Below, one piece after another: positions 1 to 8,857 of a DNA stretch of 60,820 nt. Origin of the DNA: an uncultured Gammaproteobacteria bacterium (lineage in GTDB: Bacteria; Pseudomonadota; Gammaproteobacteria; Pseudomonadales; Azotimanducaceae); NCBI GenBank assembly GCA_913049815.1, contig CAJWYI010000002.1:1-60820 (forward strand). The letters are read 5' to 3'. Position 1 is the stretch's first letter. Every line of letters starts with the position of its first letter. Position numbers and translations under genes: made by a program. The notes below the pieces were generated by a model. It saw only the letters and a list, made by a program, of their open reading frames with translations, ran no database searches and was not told the origin of the DNA.

Positions 1-23
1 GGGCATCACGGTAGGCTTGAGGT

Positions 24-2507
24 TTGATTACTAGTGGCAGCAGGCTAACCACCCAACTCATCCTGGGGATTTTCTTTGCCTCCGGCGCTGCCGGACTGAT
101 CTACGAAATCCTCTGGATGAGACAGCTGGCCCAGTTATTTGGCAGCACCTCTCAAAGCGCGGCAGTCACTACTGCCGCGTTTTTTATTGGGATCTCCGCA
201 GGTTCGTACTACTTCGGTCGTCAGGCGGCCAGGCTCGTCAATCCGCTCCGAACGTATGCATGGCTTGAATTCGGTATCGTCCTGGCTGGCTTGTTTTTCT
301 ACCTGTTGTTCCAGATCTACTATTCCTTTTACGACACCATCTTCACGACATTCGCGGCGAGTAGCGTTGTTTTCATTGTTGTCAAAATCCTCCTGGCAAT
401 GTTGCTCATCTGCCCCGCCAGTTTCCTCATGGGCGGCACATTACCCGTCATGGGGGAGTACCTGATACAGGATCGCGCACAGCTTGGGCGATGGGCAGGC
501 ACGTTGTATGGCATCAATACGCTAGGCGCTGTATTCGGCGCCACAGCTGCTGGTTTTTTTCTACCTCGCCTGCTGGGTATTAACCTGACCTATGGTATTG
601 CTCTGGCGCTATCCTTGACGCTCGGTGTTGCTGCCTGGCTGCTTTCGATGCTGGCAAAACAATCCAACGAGACTGCACAGGTGCGCGTGCAAGAGTCCTC
701 AGCTCAAAGATGGTCTATTGGCCGATTTGGTCTCATGGAATTCGTCGCCTTACTTTCTGGCTTCTTGAGTCTCGGCATGCAGGTGCTGTGGATCAGAATG
801 TTAGTCCAGGTACTACAGAACTCGACGTACACATTCTCAGCAGTACTGGTTGTCTTCCTCTCAGCACTGGCTATTGGCGCATTCCTGGTGCGACTGATGG
901 TCTCGCGTATTCCTGCCAATCTGACGACCCTGATGTTTCTGATGGTCGCGGCGGGTGTTGCGTGCCTCATGACGCCACTCGTGTTTGTAGAATGGACTGA
1001 CGGCTTACGTTACCTCGGTAATCAAGACACCCTCGGGAGTTACCTGACACAGGTATTGTTCACAGTCGGGGTCATTGTGGGGATTCCAACGGTGCTCATG
1101 GGAATGGTGCTTCCTTACCTCTACCGTTACGCAGAACGCCTCGATGAGTCGCCGGGCAACACACTGGGCAGACTCAATGGCTGGAACACAGCCGGCGCGG
1201 TCATCGGTCCGCTGATCGCGAGCTTCCTGTTACTGCCCAGTCTCGGCCTCTGGACCAGCGTGTCGTTATTGGGACTAGTCTATTTGGCAGTGCCTTTGGT
1301 GTTGTTCGAGGGGACACGTGAACGTATTGCGGTCGTGGCCACCGTTGCGACGTTATTGGTCTTCGCCAATCCCACGGCATTACCGCTCGTGCGTATTAAT
1401 GTTGATACCGAGAAACTGCTGGCACTCTGGGAAGGTCCAGACGGCACCGTCGCTGTTGTCGAAAGAGATGGGAAACGTCGCATCAAACTCAATAACTGGT
1501 ATGCCCTCGGGGGCTCTGGTGCTTTGCGTATGGAACAGATCCAGACGCATCTGCCCATGCATCTGCACCCGGACCCCAGGACGGTCTACTACCTGGGAAT
1601 GGGTTCCGGTATCACCGCAGGTACGGTACTCAACTATCCGGTCGACTCGGTTACGGTCACAGAACTATCGGGTGAAGTCATTGAAGCGTCTGCGCAGTAC
1701 TTCGGTGAATACAGCAACCATTTCCACGAACACCCCGCGGTCAAAGTCGTTCACGAAGATGGTCGTAACTTCCTCGCCGGTACGACGTCGACCTTTGATC
1801 TCATCATCTCGGATCTATTTATCCCATGGCGGGCTGGTGTCGCCCTCCTCTATAGCCAGGAGCATTTTGAACGCGCACGAGCTCGGCTAAATGATGACGG
1901 CTTGTTTGTACAGTGGATTCCCCTTTACCAGATCAGCGAACGCGAACTCAAAATCATCGCCAAGACCATGTCACGGGTATTCCCAACTGTCAGTCTATGG
2001 CGCGGTGACTTCTATGCGCGCCAACCGATTTTGGCCATGGTTGGACATCTCGACACGAAGCCACTTGCCGCGACGACGCCTCTGGTTCAGCGATCACAAC
2101 GAGACATTGCTAATTTCCGAGATGGCGCCGCGGAGCAGATCCCCCTTGCCGCCTACTACCTCGGCACACTGTCGGCGTACTCAGAATGGTTTTCAGAAGC
2201 AGCGATGAATACCGACAATCTGCCAATCATTGAGTACCTCGCGCCTGAGTCCCACCGTGCGGAACGCGCAGGACTGGTTCAGTGGTTCACTGGTGAAGCA
2301 CTGATCGGGTTCATGCAACAGCTGCAACAACGTAGGGAGCCGACCGAGGATCCCTATCTCAGCGATCTCTCGCCAGATATTCATCGGGCCATCTACGCCG
2401 GTCTCTTCTTTCATATCGCGGCAGTTGCCCGGCATGAAGACAATGCGAGGGCCAACGCCGATGCAACAGCGATGGGACGTGCACTGATGGTCGGTCAGCA
2501 ACAATGA
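24..2507 (+). CDS. Membrane protein fused to spermidine synthase-like domain
   Basis: Two-part protein of 827 aa. The first ~450 residues are strongly hydrophobic with about a dozen membrane segments, resembling the membrane half of fused MFS/spermidine synthases. The second part is a cytosolic Rossmann domain: a glycine-rich SAM-type loop (GMGSGITAGT, near residue 523), an acidic strand end (VTELSGEVIE), EDGRNFL and DLIISD, the order seen in spermidine synthase-like enzymes. Start is TTG at 24 just after an AGG-containing stretch; no upstream sequence is available to test an earlier start. The family is widespread but its substrate is mostly unknown, and true aminopropyl transfer is not established. 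A PHP-domain gene follows 99 bases downstream on the same strand. Confidence 0.8.
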   Translation: MITSGSRLTTQLILGIFFASGAAGLIYEILWMRQLAQLFGSTSQSAAVTTAAFFIGISAGSYYFGRQAARLVNPLRTYAWLEFGIVLAGLFFYLLFQIYYSFYDTIFTTFAASSVVFIVVKILLAMLLICPASFLMGGTLPVMGEYLIQDRAQLGRWAGTLYGINTLGAVFGATAAGFFLPRLLGINLTYGIALALSLTLGVAAWLLSMLAKQSNETAQVRVQESSAQRWSIGRFGLMEFVALLSGFLSLGMQVLWIRMLVQVLQNSTYTFSAVLVVFLSALAIGAFLVRLMVSRIPANLTTLMFLMVAAGVACLMTPLVFVEWTDGLRYLGNQDTLGSYLTQVLFTVGVIVGIPTVLMGMVLPYLYRYAERLDESPGNTLGRLNGWNTAGAVIGPLIASFLLLPSLGLWTSVSLLGLVYLAVPLVLFEGTRERIAVVATVATLLVFANPTALPLVRINVDTEKLLALWEGPDGTVAVVERDGKRRIKLNNWYALGGSGALRMEQIQTHLPMHLHPDPRTVYYLGMGSGITAGTVLNYPVDSVTVTELSGEVIEASAQYFGEYSNHFHEHPAVKVVHEDGRNFLAGTTSTFDLIISDLFIPWRAGVALLYSQEHFERARARLNDDGLFVQWIPLYQISERELKIIAKTMSRVFPTVSLWRGDFYARQPILAMVGHLDTKPLAATTPLVQRSQRDIANFRDGAAEQIPLAAYYLGTLSAYSEWFSEAAMNTDNLPIIEYLAPESHRAERAGLVQWFTGEALIGFMQQLQQRREPTEDPYLSDLSPDIHRAIYAGLFFHIAAVARHEDNARANADATAMGRALMVGQQQ

Positions 2508-2606
2508 GGACCAACCAAACCCATTCAAGTCGATCTCAACACTTAATCGTCGCAAAAAGCGGCGTTTTTCGATACCTTTAGACGCAAGCAGAAGGATTGA
2601 ACCACC

Positions 2607-3233
2607 ATGATCATTGACATGCACAACCACTCCATCAAATCAGACGATGGCCGCGCCAAGGTAGAGAACTACTGCCAATGGATCCGTTCTCGCGATCTGC
2701 CGATCGATGGCATTGTGCTGACCGAACATCGTCAGTTTGACCCCACCGATTACTCGGGCCTCGCCAGCAAGTATGGTCTTGTCATTCTAGAAGGCAGTGA
2801 GGTGGAAACTGAGTACGGTCACGTACTCGTCTACGGAGTGACCGAAGGCCTGATGCGTGAGTTTGATTTTGAACGCGTCGATAACCCGTTGGCCGACGTG
2901 CTGGCTGCTGCTGAAAAACACGGTGCCATCGCTGCACCTTGCCATCCCGGTCGACCGAAGGTCGGTATGTTTGCACACACAGAAGAATACGGTAAACCAG
3001 ACGGAGTTCGAATCGTCGAGGTCTACAACGGCGGCAGTCGGGACGACGAAGATCAGATCGCTCTGGACAACGCCGACGAAGCTGGCTATTTGGGCATCGC
3101 TGGCAGTGACGCGCACATTGTCAGCCATATTGGTCGATGCGCAACTCGCTTCCCCGACCATATCGAATCAATGGGCGAGTTGGTTGAAGCGCTCGCGTCC
3201 GGTGAATTCGAGGCCGTGACCTTCAAAAACTAG
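2607..3233 (+). CDS. PHP-domain metal-dependent phosphoesterase
   Basis: 208 aa, a compact PHP (polymerase and histidinol phosphatase) domain. Metal-binding signatures are visible in order: DMHNHS at residues 4-9, TEH near 38-40, a glutamate in EGSEVE, PCHPGR near 111, and GSDAH near 170. These proteins are soluble hydrolases of phosphoester or nucleotide substrates using two or three metal ions. The length is typical of stand-alone PHP proteins and much shorter than a polymerase. ATG at 2607 is preceded by AAGGA. Substrate unknown; nothing ties it to the preceding fusion protein except strand and proximity. Confidence 0.8.
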   Translation: MIIDMHNHSIKSDDGRAKVENYCQWIRSRDLPIDGIVLTEHRQFDPTDYSGLASKYGLVILEGSEVETEYGHVLVYGVTEGLMREFDFERVDNPLADVLAAAEKHGAIAAPCHPGRPKVGMFAHTEEYGKPDGVRIVEVYNGGSRDDEDQIALDNADEAGYLGIAGSDAHIVSHIGRCATRFPDHIESMGELVEALASGEFEAVTFKN

Positions 3234-3251
3234 TCACGAAGACCGCTGAGG

Positions 3252-4631
3252 TCACGACGTTTTCTGCCAGATAGCACCATCCGGTCGGTCCTGAACCTCA
3301 ACCCCAAGGTCCGCAAGTTCATCACGAATTCGATCAGCTGTAGCATAATCCCGCTCTGATCGCGCGGTTGTCCGTGCTTCAACCAGTCGCTCGATCAGTT
3401 GCTCCTCCTCGTCGTTACCCTCGGGCTTGAACCAGGCCGCAGGATCCTCTTGCAACAGTCCCAGTAAGCGACCGGCTTCGCGTAACGCCGCGTAGTATTT
3501 CGCACGATCTCCTTCCGAAGTGACCTGGCGCGCTGCTTTTGAAAGTTGAAACAACTCGGCGATAGCCTTTGGTAAATTCAGGTCATCTTCCAGCGCACCA
3601 AGGATCCCATCCAGCAATTCAGTCGGACTTTCCGTCTCCGGAGCGGGACCAAGATCCCGAAGGACTCCATAGAGTCTATCGAGTCCGCGCTTCGCTTGTT
3701 CAAGTGTGCCCTTGCTCCAATCAAGTGGTTGTCGATAGTTCGCACTGAGCAGCGCGAAGCGGATCGCTTCACCCGGTGCTTCGCGGAGCAGATCGCGAAC
3801 AAGTAGCACATTGCCCAGCGATTTAGACATCTTCCGTCCATCCACGGTCACAAATCCATTGTGGACCCAATGCCGACAGTAAGTTTCCCCATCATGTGCA
3901 CATGTCCCTTGCGCGATCTCATTCTCGTGATGAGGGAAGATCGGATCCTGTCCGCCACCATGAATATCAATGGAGCTTCCCAAGTGCTCTTCGATCATGG
4001 CCGAACACTCGATATGCCATCCAGGACGCCCACGCCCCCAGGGACTCTCCCAACCTGGAAGGTCGTTACTTGACGGTTTCCAGAGTACGAAGTCGGCAGG
4101 ATCTCGCTTGTAGGGCGCGACCTCGACACGAGCGCCCGCAATCATCTCGTCACGTTGTCTTCCAGAAAGCGCACCGTAGGCAGCATACGAAGGCACATGG
4201 AAGAGGACATGTCCGTCAACCTCGTAGGCATGATCAAGCATGATCAAGCGCGAAACGAGATCGATAATCTCGTCGATGTGATGCGTCACGCAGGGTTCGA
4301 ATTCTGGCGTCAGAACGCCAAGTGCGGCCATATCATCATGGTAGGCATCAATATAGCGTTCTGTGATGACCGAAATCGGCTCACCGGTTTCCTTAGCCGC
4401 CGCGTTGATCTTGTCATCGACATCCGTGAAGTTTCGCGCGTAGGTAACTCGATCGAATCGTTGCCGGAGAAGTCGATACAGGACATCAAAAACAACGGCT
4501 GGTCGAGCGTTACCAATGTGCGCATAGTTGTAAACCGTCGGACCACAGACATACATCGTGACGCCGTCAGGATTGGCCGGAACGAAAACCTCTTTGGTTC
4601 GAGTCAGCGTGTTGGTGAGCATTAACGTCAC
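3252..4631 (-). CDS. cysS: Cysteinyl-tRNA synthetase
   Basis: 459 aa class I synthetase that charges tRNA-Cys. The HIGH-type motif is HIGNAR (near residue 37) and KMSKS is in DGRKMSKSLGN. All four zinc ligands of the family can be placed: C29 in YVCGPT, the Cys in GWHIEC, and the His and Glu in FPHHENE. The start is GTG at 4631, overlapping the stop of the upstream COG0523 gene as GTGA and preceded by GGAG at good spacing; the first ATG at 4622 is too far from this site. As the last gene of a zur-cobW-cysS operon it fits the zinc-regulated second copy of CysRS known beside COG0523 genes. Its intact zinc site means zinc-independence cannot be read from the sequence. Confidence 0.95.
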   Translation of the reverse strand: MTLMLTNTLTRTKEVFVPANPDGVTMYVCGPTVYNYAHIGNARPAVVFDVLYRLLRQRFDRVTYARNFTDVDDKINAAAKETGEPISVITERYIDAYHDDMAALGVLTPEFEPCVTHHIDEIIDLVSRLIMLDHAYEVDGHVLFHVPSYAAYGALSGRQRDEMIAGARVEVAPYKRDPADFVLWKPSSNDLPGWESPWGRGRPGWHIECSAMIEEHLGSSIDIHGGGQDPIFPHHENEIAQGTCAHDGETYCRHWVHNGFVTVDGRKMSKSLGNVLLVRDLLREAPGEAIRFALLSANYRQPLDWSKGTLEQAKRGLDRLYGVLRDLGPAPETESPTELLDGILGALEDDLNLPKAIAELFQLSKAARQVTSEGDRAKYYAALREAGRLLGLLQEDPAAWFKPEGNDEEEQLIERLVEARTTARSERDYATADRIRDELADLGVEVQDRPDGAIWQKTS

Positions 4632-5734
4632 GACCGTTCTCCAACGTTGACTTTAGCATCCGGCAATTCGACGGATTGCTGCGATGGAAGTCTAATGCCG
4701 GTGAACAGCCGTAATGTGTCCAGCAGTGTTGATTCTTTCATGTCCCGGGTAATGAAGACGATCCGAGAACGATGGTCGTCGTTTGGCCACTTCTCCAGCG
4801 CAACCGGGGGATGGAAGATATGCTGGACGCCATGGACGACAACCGGTACATCAAGTTCCGCGACATTGATGATTCCTTTGATGCGCAAGAGATTAGGGCC
4901 CTGAAATGTTTGCAGCGTATCCATCCAGGCTTCGAATTTCTGGCCATCAATCGGATCATCTATAGTCAGGCAGAACGCTCTGATGTGCTCGTCATGGCGA
5001 TTCACATCTTGATGGTCGCCATCGTGGCTGTGGCCGTGGTGATGATCGCTATAGGCTTCCGTCCGAAGCCATTTTTGCACGTCTGGCGTTTTTGTCTCTG
5101 GATCGAAAAGACCCGCCTCGAACAACGATGATGGATCAACCTGACCGTTGTTCGCGATCAACTGTGGCGCAGCTGGATTCAAGCCCCGCAAACGATCCTG
5201 CAATGTGCGTAATTCATCCTCATTTACCAGGTCGGTTTTAGTTAACAATAAGCGATCTGCGACCGCAGCTTGCTTTGCAGACTCTATCTGCATTCCCAGC
5301 GTATCTGCCCCGTTGACTGCATCCACCGTAGTGATAATACCGTCAAGGCGATAGCGACGAGAGATGCGTTGATCCGTCATCAACGTATGAAGAATCGGTG
5401 CGGGGTCCGCCAATCCAGTCGTCTCGATCACGACTCGATCGAACCACAGTTTCCCTTCACGTGCATAACGACCTGGCGCGTCGCGCAGGGTCTTCACCAG
5501 GTCGCCTCGAATGGTGCAACAGAGACAACCACTCGACATCTCGATAACCGTATTATCTTGGCTGATCGCCATCAGATCGTGATCCAGGCCGATCTCCCCG
5601 AATTCGTTGACGATCACCAGCGTCCGGTCGAGCATTGGTTGCCTGATGAGATGGTTCAGGACGGTCGTCTTTCCGCTGCCCAGAAATCCCGTCAGCACCG
5701 AGACCGGTAGTAAACGCCGTCGCTCACATTCCAT
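4628..5734 (-). CDS. COG0523 (CobW/ZigA-type) GTPase metallochaperone
   Basis: 368 aa P-loop GTPase of the G3E family. It shows GFLGSGKT at residues 16-23, the metal-binding CxCC at C70/C72/C73 (GCLCC), VNEFGEIGLD, ETTGLADP, a TKTDL guanine-specificity motif, and a C-terminal CobW_C domain. A histidine-rich linker near residues 226-245 (HHHGHSHDGDH) is typical of zinc-handling members. These proteins are thought to deliver zinc to client proteins when zinc is scarce. ATG at 5734 was chosen because AGAGA precedes it and the Walker A motif then sits at the usual place; an upstream frame extension looks non-coding. It lies 28 bases after zur and overlaps cysS, so the three are probably one transcript. 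Confidence 0.92.
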   Translation of the reverse strand: MECERRRLLPVSVLTGFLGSGKTTVLNHLIRQPMLDRTLVIVNEFGEIGLDHDLMAISQDNTVIEMSSGCLCCTIRGDLVKTLRDAPGRYAREGKLWFDRVVIETTGLADPAPILHTLMTDQRISRRYRLDGIITTVDAVNGADTLGMQIESAKQAAVADRLLLTKTDLVNEDELRTLQDRLRGLNPAAPQLIANNGQVDPSSLFEAGLFDPETKTPDVQKWLRTEAYSDHHHGHSHDGDHQDVNRHDEHIRAFCLTIDDPIDGQKFEAWMDTLQTFQGPNLLRIKGIINVAELDVPVVVHGVQHIFHPPVALEKWPNDDHRSRIVFITRDMKESTLLDTLRLFTGIRLPSQQSVELPDAKVNVGERS

Positions 5735-5762
5735 TGAATATTCTCTTTTGACCCAGGGCTGC

Positions 5763-6260
5763 TTAAGGCTCAGCAGGAGTGCACTGCCTGCAAGTGCCCT
5801 GCACTTCAACGACGCGACCCGTGACATGGAACCCGAGACGATCATTGGCGTCCTCATCGATCAAATCTGCAACCCGTTCATCCTCAAGCTCAGCAGACAC
5901 CCCACAATCCGCGCAGATGAAAAAGATACAGGCATGGCGTCGGTCGGGATGTATGCAAACCACATAAGCATTGCGGCTCTCGAGCTTGTGCACAAATCCC
6001 TGGGTGATCAGAAATTCCAGCGCCCGATAGACCGTAGGCGGATTCACCGGCCGCGCATTGCGTTGTTGCAACGTCTCTATTAATTCATACGCACCAGTCG
6101 GACAACCGGACTCCCAGAGCAATTCCAGAACTTGGCGCCTGGCCGCCGTCAACTTCACGCCCCGTTCATTACACAGCAACGTCGCCATCGTCACAGACGC
6201 TAGCTGTGAAGGCCGCTCGTGGCTGGGCCCCTCCGGCCCTGATACAATTGGGGGTTTCAA
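5763..6260 (-). CDS. zur: Fur-family zinc uptake regulator Zur
   Basis: 165 aa Fur-family repressor. The winged-helix part (LTAARRQVLELL ... NPPTVYRALEFL, about residues 37-85) is close to Zur proteins. The C-terminal dimerisation/metal part carries two CxxC pairs (C116/C119 and C157/C160) plus nearby His and Cys, consistent with structural and regulatory zinc sites. Zur bound to zinc represses uptake genes. The start is uncertain: TTG at 6260 gives the helix before the winged helix that the family needs, whereas ATG at 6188 would leave only about 11 residues ahead of it and lacks a clear ribosome site. Divergent from hisI, with Zur-box-like sites between, so autoregulation is likely. Confidence 0.9.
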   Translation of the reverse strand: MKPPIVSGPEGPSHERPSQLASVTMATLLCNERGVKLTAARRQVLELLWESGCPTGAYELIETLQQRNARPVNPPTVYRALEFLITQGFVHKLESRNAYVVCIHPDRRHACIFFICADCGVSAELEDERVADLIDEDANDRLGFHVTGRVVEVQGTCRQCTPAEP

Positions 6261-6293
6261 GACGATTTAACCTGTAGGCTGATTTTTTAAATA

Positions 6294-6308
6294 TGTTATA
6301 ATGTAACA
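6294..6308. promoter_or_regulatory. Putative Zur box 1 with embedded -10
   Basis: The 15-mer TGTTATAATGTAACA is an almost perfect palindrome: five-base arms TGTTA/TAACA and 12 of 14 non-central positions symmetric. It matches the known gammaproteobacterial Zur operator core. A consensus -10 hexamer TATAAT (6297-6302) lies inside it, so a bound repressor would block polymerase. It sits 34 bases upstream of the TTG start of zur. Confidence 0.75.
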
Positions 6309-6429
6309 CTTCTGTCATGAAGCGTTGACTCGTCGATTTCCCAGAGCTACGAAGAGAGTGCCCCACTTCCTCGTGAGCATAGCTCGGATCTCTCCTGAGA
6401 TCACGATGCAATTCTGTTTTCGCCGGTAT

Positions 6430-6444
6430 TGTTATGTTATATCA
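6430..6444. promoter_or_regulatory. Putative Zur box 2 upstream of hisI
   Basis: TGTTATGTTATATCA reads on the other strand as TGATATAACATAACA, which has the TGnTA/TAACA arms of the Zur operator with one arm mismatch. It lies 32 bases before the preferred hisI start (6477) and would cover a TTG start at 6429, one reason to reject that start. Weaker than box 1, but its pairing with box 1 in one divergent region supports it. Confidence 0.6.
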
Positions 6445-6476
6445 TTCGACCCGCTGAGGTCGCCGAGCTAAGCCAT

Positions 6477-6974
6477 ATGAGCACTCCAACCGTCGATTCG
6501 AAGCGTCTCTTCGCAGCACGTACGTCTGTCGAACAAGTAGAAGAAGGCCTCGTCCTGGCACCACGATTCGACGACGACGGTCTCCTCCCTTGCGTCACGA
6601 CCGACAACAGTACCGGTGATGTATTGATGTTGGGATACATGAACGAGGAGGCGCTGACACAAACCATCGTGACTGGTGAGGCACACTATTGGAGCCGAAG
6701 CCGCCAATGTCTCTGGCACAAAGGTGCGACCAGTGGCCTGACGCAGATCGTTGTGGATCTCAGGATCGACGACGACCAGGACGCGATCTGGCTTCGAGTT
6801 AACGTCGCCGGATCGGGCGCCAGTTGTCACGTGGGCTACCGTTCTTGTTTCTATCGATCAGTTGAAGTCGGGAACGCGCCAGGTGGACCAGTGCAACTCA
6901 CGTTTACAGAATCTGAACGTACTTTCGATCCTGAAGAAGTCTACGGCAACGCTCCCAATCCAACACAACTCTGA
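6477..6974 (+). CDS. hisI: Phosphoribosyl-AMP cyclohydrolase (probable low-zinc paralogue)
   Basis: 165 aa HisI-family enzyme, which opens the purine ring of phosphoribosyl-AMP in histidine synthesis. The family core is present: [24 protein letters not shown], and the C-terminal [10 protein letters not shown] holding two of the three zinc cysteines. The third, normally in DCDxD, is replaced: the sequence reads DDDQD, so Cys is Asp while the magnesium-binding aspartates stay. No other his gene is nearby; the gene lies between Zur and znuCBA. HisI is among enzymes known to have second copies in zinc-regulated COG0523 clusters. ATG at 6477 is preferred over an in-frame TTG at 6429, which lies within Zur box 2. 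Confidence 0.88.
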   Translation: MSTPTVDSKRLFAARTSVEQVEEGLVLAPRFDDDGLLPCVTTDNSTGDVLMLGYMNEEALTQTIVTGEAHYWSRSRQCLWHKGATSGLTQIVVDLRIDDDQDAIWLRVNVAGSGASCHVGYRSCFYRSVEVGNAPGGPVQLTFTESERTFDPEEVYGNAPNPTQL

Positions 6975-7075
6975 GTCTGTTTCCGAATCATGCACAAGTA
7001 CATGACTCACCGACTGGTAGATCCCAGGTGGCACCGGCGTTCATCAAACCGGTTTTCATCTTCTGGAGGACATTA

Positions 7076-7204
7076 GTGCGACCGCTGGCAGATGAATCAC
7101 AGAGCCGGGCTTTCTGCCTTTGTGAGGTCAGCACCTTCCACCTGATCGCAGGCGCTTCAGCGGTGTCAATATTTCTCTGGCTGCTCATTGTGCTGGTTGC
7201 GTGA
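7076..7204 (+). CDS. Small single-pass membrane protein upstream of znuC
   Basis: A 42-codon ORF that begins at GTG 7076 after an excellent ribosome site (GGAGG, seven bases away) and whose TGA overlaps the znuC ATG by one base, suggesting translational coupling. The predicted peptide has a polar N-terminal half with two cysteines (FCLCEV) and a hydrophobic C-terminal segment of about 20 residues ending IVLVA, so it could be one membrane helix. An alternative GTG at 7028 in the same frame would add 16 residues. No homologue is recognised. It might instead be only a leader that helps znuC translation. Confidence 0.42.
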   Translation: MRPLADESQSRAFCLCEVSTFHLIAGASAVSIFLWLLIVLVA

Positions 7205-7962
7205 TGACTGATGTTCTGCACGTCCGCAATTTATCCCTCGGCTATGGCCACCTGACGCTGTTTCGACAGTTGTCTCTCAATGTCGAAGCCGGGACCACGC
7301 TCGCTGTACTAGGCGCAAATGGTTCAGGTAAGAGCACTTTCGTCAAATCACTGCTCGGGCTCATTCCACCGTTGTCCGGCAAGTATATTTGGCCCGATGG
7401 TCGTCCGGACGATATCGGCTATCTCGCCCAGGCAACGGAGTTCGATCGACGATTCCCCATTCGTGTTCGTGATCTCGTCGCGATGGGGGCATGGCGAGGT
7501 TTTGGTTTGTGGTCTGGCCTTGGCCGCACTGCACGCTCACAAGTAAACGCAGCGCTCGCTGAGACAGGCGTATTGGCGCTTGCCGATCGGCCCCTACATA
7601 CGCTCTCCGGGGGTCAGCTTCAGCGTACCCTCTTCGCTCGCGTCATGTTGCAGGATGCACCGATCATTCTGTTGGACGAACCGTTCACAGCCGTCGATCA
7701 GAACACTGAGGCGCACTTGACATCGATCATCGACCAATGGCGTCACGAGAACCGTGCAGTCATCATGGTCGTCCACGACCTGTCAACGATACTAGACCAC
7801 TGCAGTCACGCCCTGCTTTTGGGGGGTGGAGAAGCAACCCATGGAACCGTCCAAGACGTAGTGGTACCAGAGCGCCTTGTTGCGCAAGGCTATCTCTCCC
7901 AGGGCCAGGCCAGTTGGATGTTCCGTGATTTATCAAGCTGTGGGGTGCAGTCCCATGTTTGA
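7204..7962 (+). CDS. znuC: Zinc ABC transporter ATP-binding protein
   Basis: 252 aa ABC ATPase energising zinc import at the inner membrane. Walker A is GANGSGKST (near residue 39), the ABC signature is LSGGQLQR, Walker B is IILLDEP, and the switch His is in VVHD. Closest by pattern to the Mn/Zn/Fe (ZnuC/MntB) class, with which the following membrane and binding-protein genes agree. The ATG at 7204 overlaps the stop of a small upstream ORF; GTG at 7201 is an equally possible start. The end overlaps znuB by 8 bases. Confidence 0.9.
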   Translation: MTDVLHVRNLSLGYGHLTLFRQLSLNVEAGTTLAVLGANGSGKSTFVKSLLGLIPPLSGKYIWPDGRPDDIGYLAQATEFDRRFPIRVRDLVAMGAWRGFGLWSGLGRTARSQVNAALAETGVLALADRPLHTLSGGQLQRTLFARVMLQDAPIILLDEPFTAVDQNTEAHLTSIIDQWRHENRAVIMVVHDLSTILDHCSHALLLGGGEATHGTVQDVVVPERLVAQGYLSQGQASWMFRDLSSCGVQSHV

Positions 7963-8857
7963 GTTTTTCACAGACATGTGGAACTACGTATTCATGCAGC
8001 GTGCCTTTGTTGCAACGACAATACTCTCGATCTCGGTCGCACCCGTCGGTGCCTTTCTCGTGCTTCGTCGACTATCCCTAGCGGGTGAAGCCATGGCACA
8101 TGCGATCACGCCAGGCATCGTGATCGGTTTCGTCGTGGCCGGGATGTCCGTGACATCGCTCCTCATAGGGGGGTTCATTGCAGGCATTGGGGTCGCCAGT
8201 CTTGCAGCGTTACTGGCGAGGAGAACGATTCTACGCGGTGATGCCAGCCTTGCATCGCTCTATCTCATCGCGTTGGCGATGGGCATCTTCATACTGTCGG
8301 CAGCCGGCTCAGCGATTCCCCTCAAGAGTTTCCTGTTTGGTTCAATTCTCGGGATCGACGATGCATCGATGCTGCTACTGGGTACGGTCGCAACAGTCAC
8401 CCTGATTTCATTTGCAGTTTTGCTGAGACCTTTGATCGTTAGTACCTGCGACCCTGTCTTCTTTGAGTCGCAGACACGGAGACCGTGGGTTGTGGAACAA
8501 GGATTCATGATACTCCTAGTGCTGAATCTATTGGCCGCGTTCAAGACTCTCGGCACTCTCATGGCGGTCGGTCTGATGATCCTTCCAGCAGCCGCTGCCC
8601 GATATTGGGTGAGCACAATTACTGCACAGATATTTCTAGGGTTCGTGTTCGCGCTTTCGAGCTGTTGGATTGGCCTAACGATGTCCTACCTGTTGCCCGA
8701 TACCCCTTCCGGTCCAGCCATTGTGCTAGTAGCGGGTGGCCTGTTTCTGGCATCCGCGCTGGTTGGTCCGCTCGGTTTTCTGAGGAACTATCGACAAGCT
8801 GCCGAACCCTCGGACAAGCCCGCCATGTACTCAATATCACACGGGAGAGCTTCATGA
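7955..8857 (+). CDS. znuB: Zinc ABC transporter permease
   Basis: 300 aa polytopic inner-membrane protein of the ABC-3 family, with about eight hydrophobic segments. LSLAGEAMAHAITPGI near residues 43-58 is the diagnostic cytoplasmic-loop pattern (SLxGDAxSHAxLPG in relatives), and LMAVGLMILPAAAAR is the usual C-terminal block. ATG at 7955 is used, since the open frame further upstream lies inside znuC. The stop overlaps the start of znuA as ATGA. Together with ZnuC and ZnuA it should form a complete high-affinity zinc importer. Confidence 0.9.
   Translation: MFEFFTDMWNYVFMQRAFVATTILSISVAPVGAFLVLRRLSLAGEAMAHAITPGIVIGFVVAGMSVTSLLIGGFIAGIGVASLAALLARRTILRGDASLASLYLIALAMGIFILSAAGSAIPLKSFLFGSILGIDDASMLLLGTVATVTLISFAVLLRPLIVSTCDPVFFESQTRRPWVVEQGFMILLVLNLLAAFKTLGTLMAVGLMILPAAAARYWVSTITAQIFLGFVFALSSCWIGLTMSYLLPDTPSGPAIVLVAGGLFLASALVGPLGFLRNYRQAAEPSDKPAMYSISHGRAS

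Noticed and set aside
2530-2575. Terminator between the fused spermidine synthase gene and the PHP gene
   Set aside because: CGCAAAAAGC/GCGTTTTTCG looks paired at first but the register does not match well.
4285-4300. tRNA T-loop-like sequence (GGTTCGAATTC)
   Set aside because: Lies inside cysS coding sequence; no cloverleaf could be built around it.
6429-6476. TTG start of hisI at 6429
   Set aside because: It lies inside a Zur-box-like palindrome and adds 16 residues not typical of HisI; ATG 6477 preferred.
8485-8853. N-terminal extension of znuA by 123 codons
   Set aside because: It is znuB sequence in another frame; the signal peptide starts at 8854.
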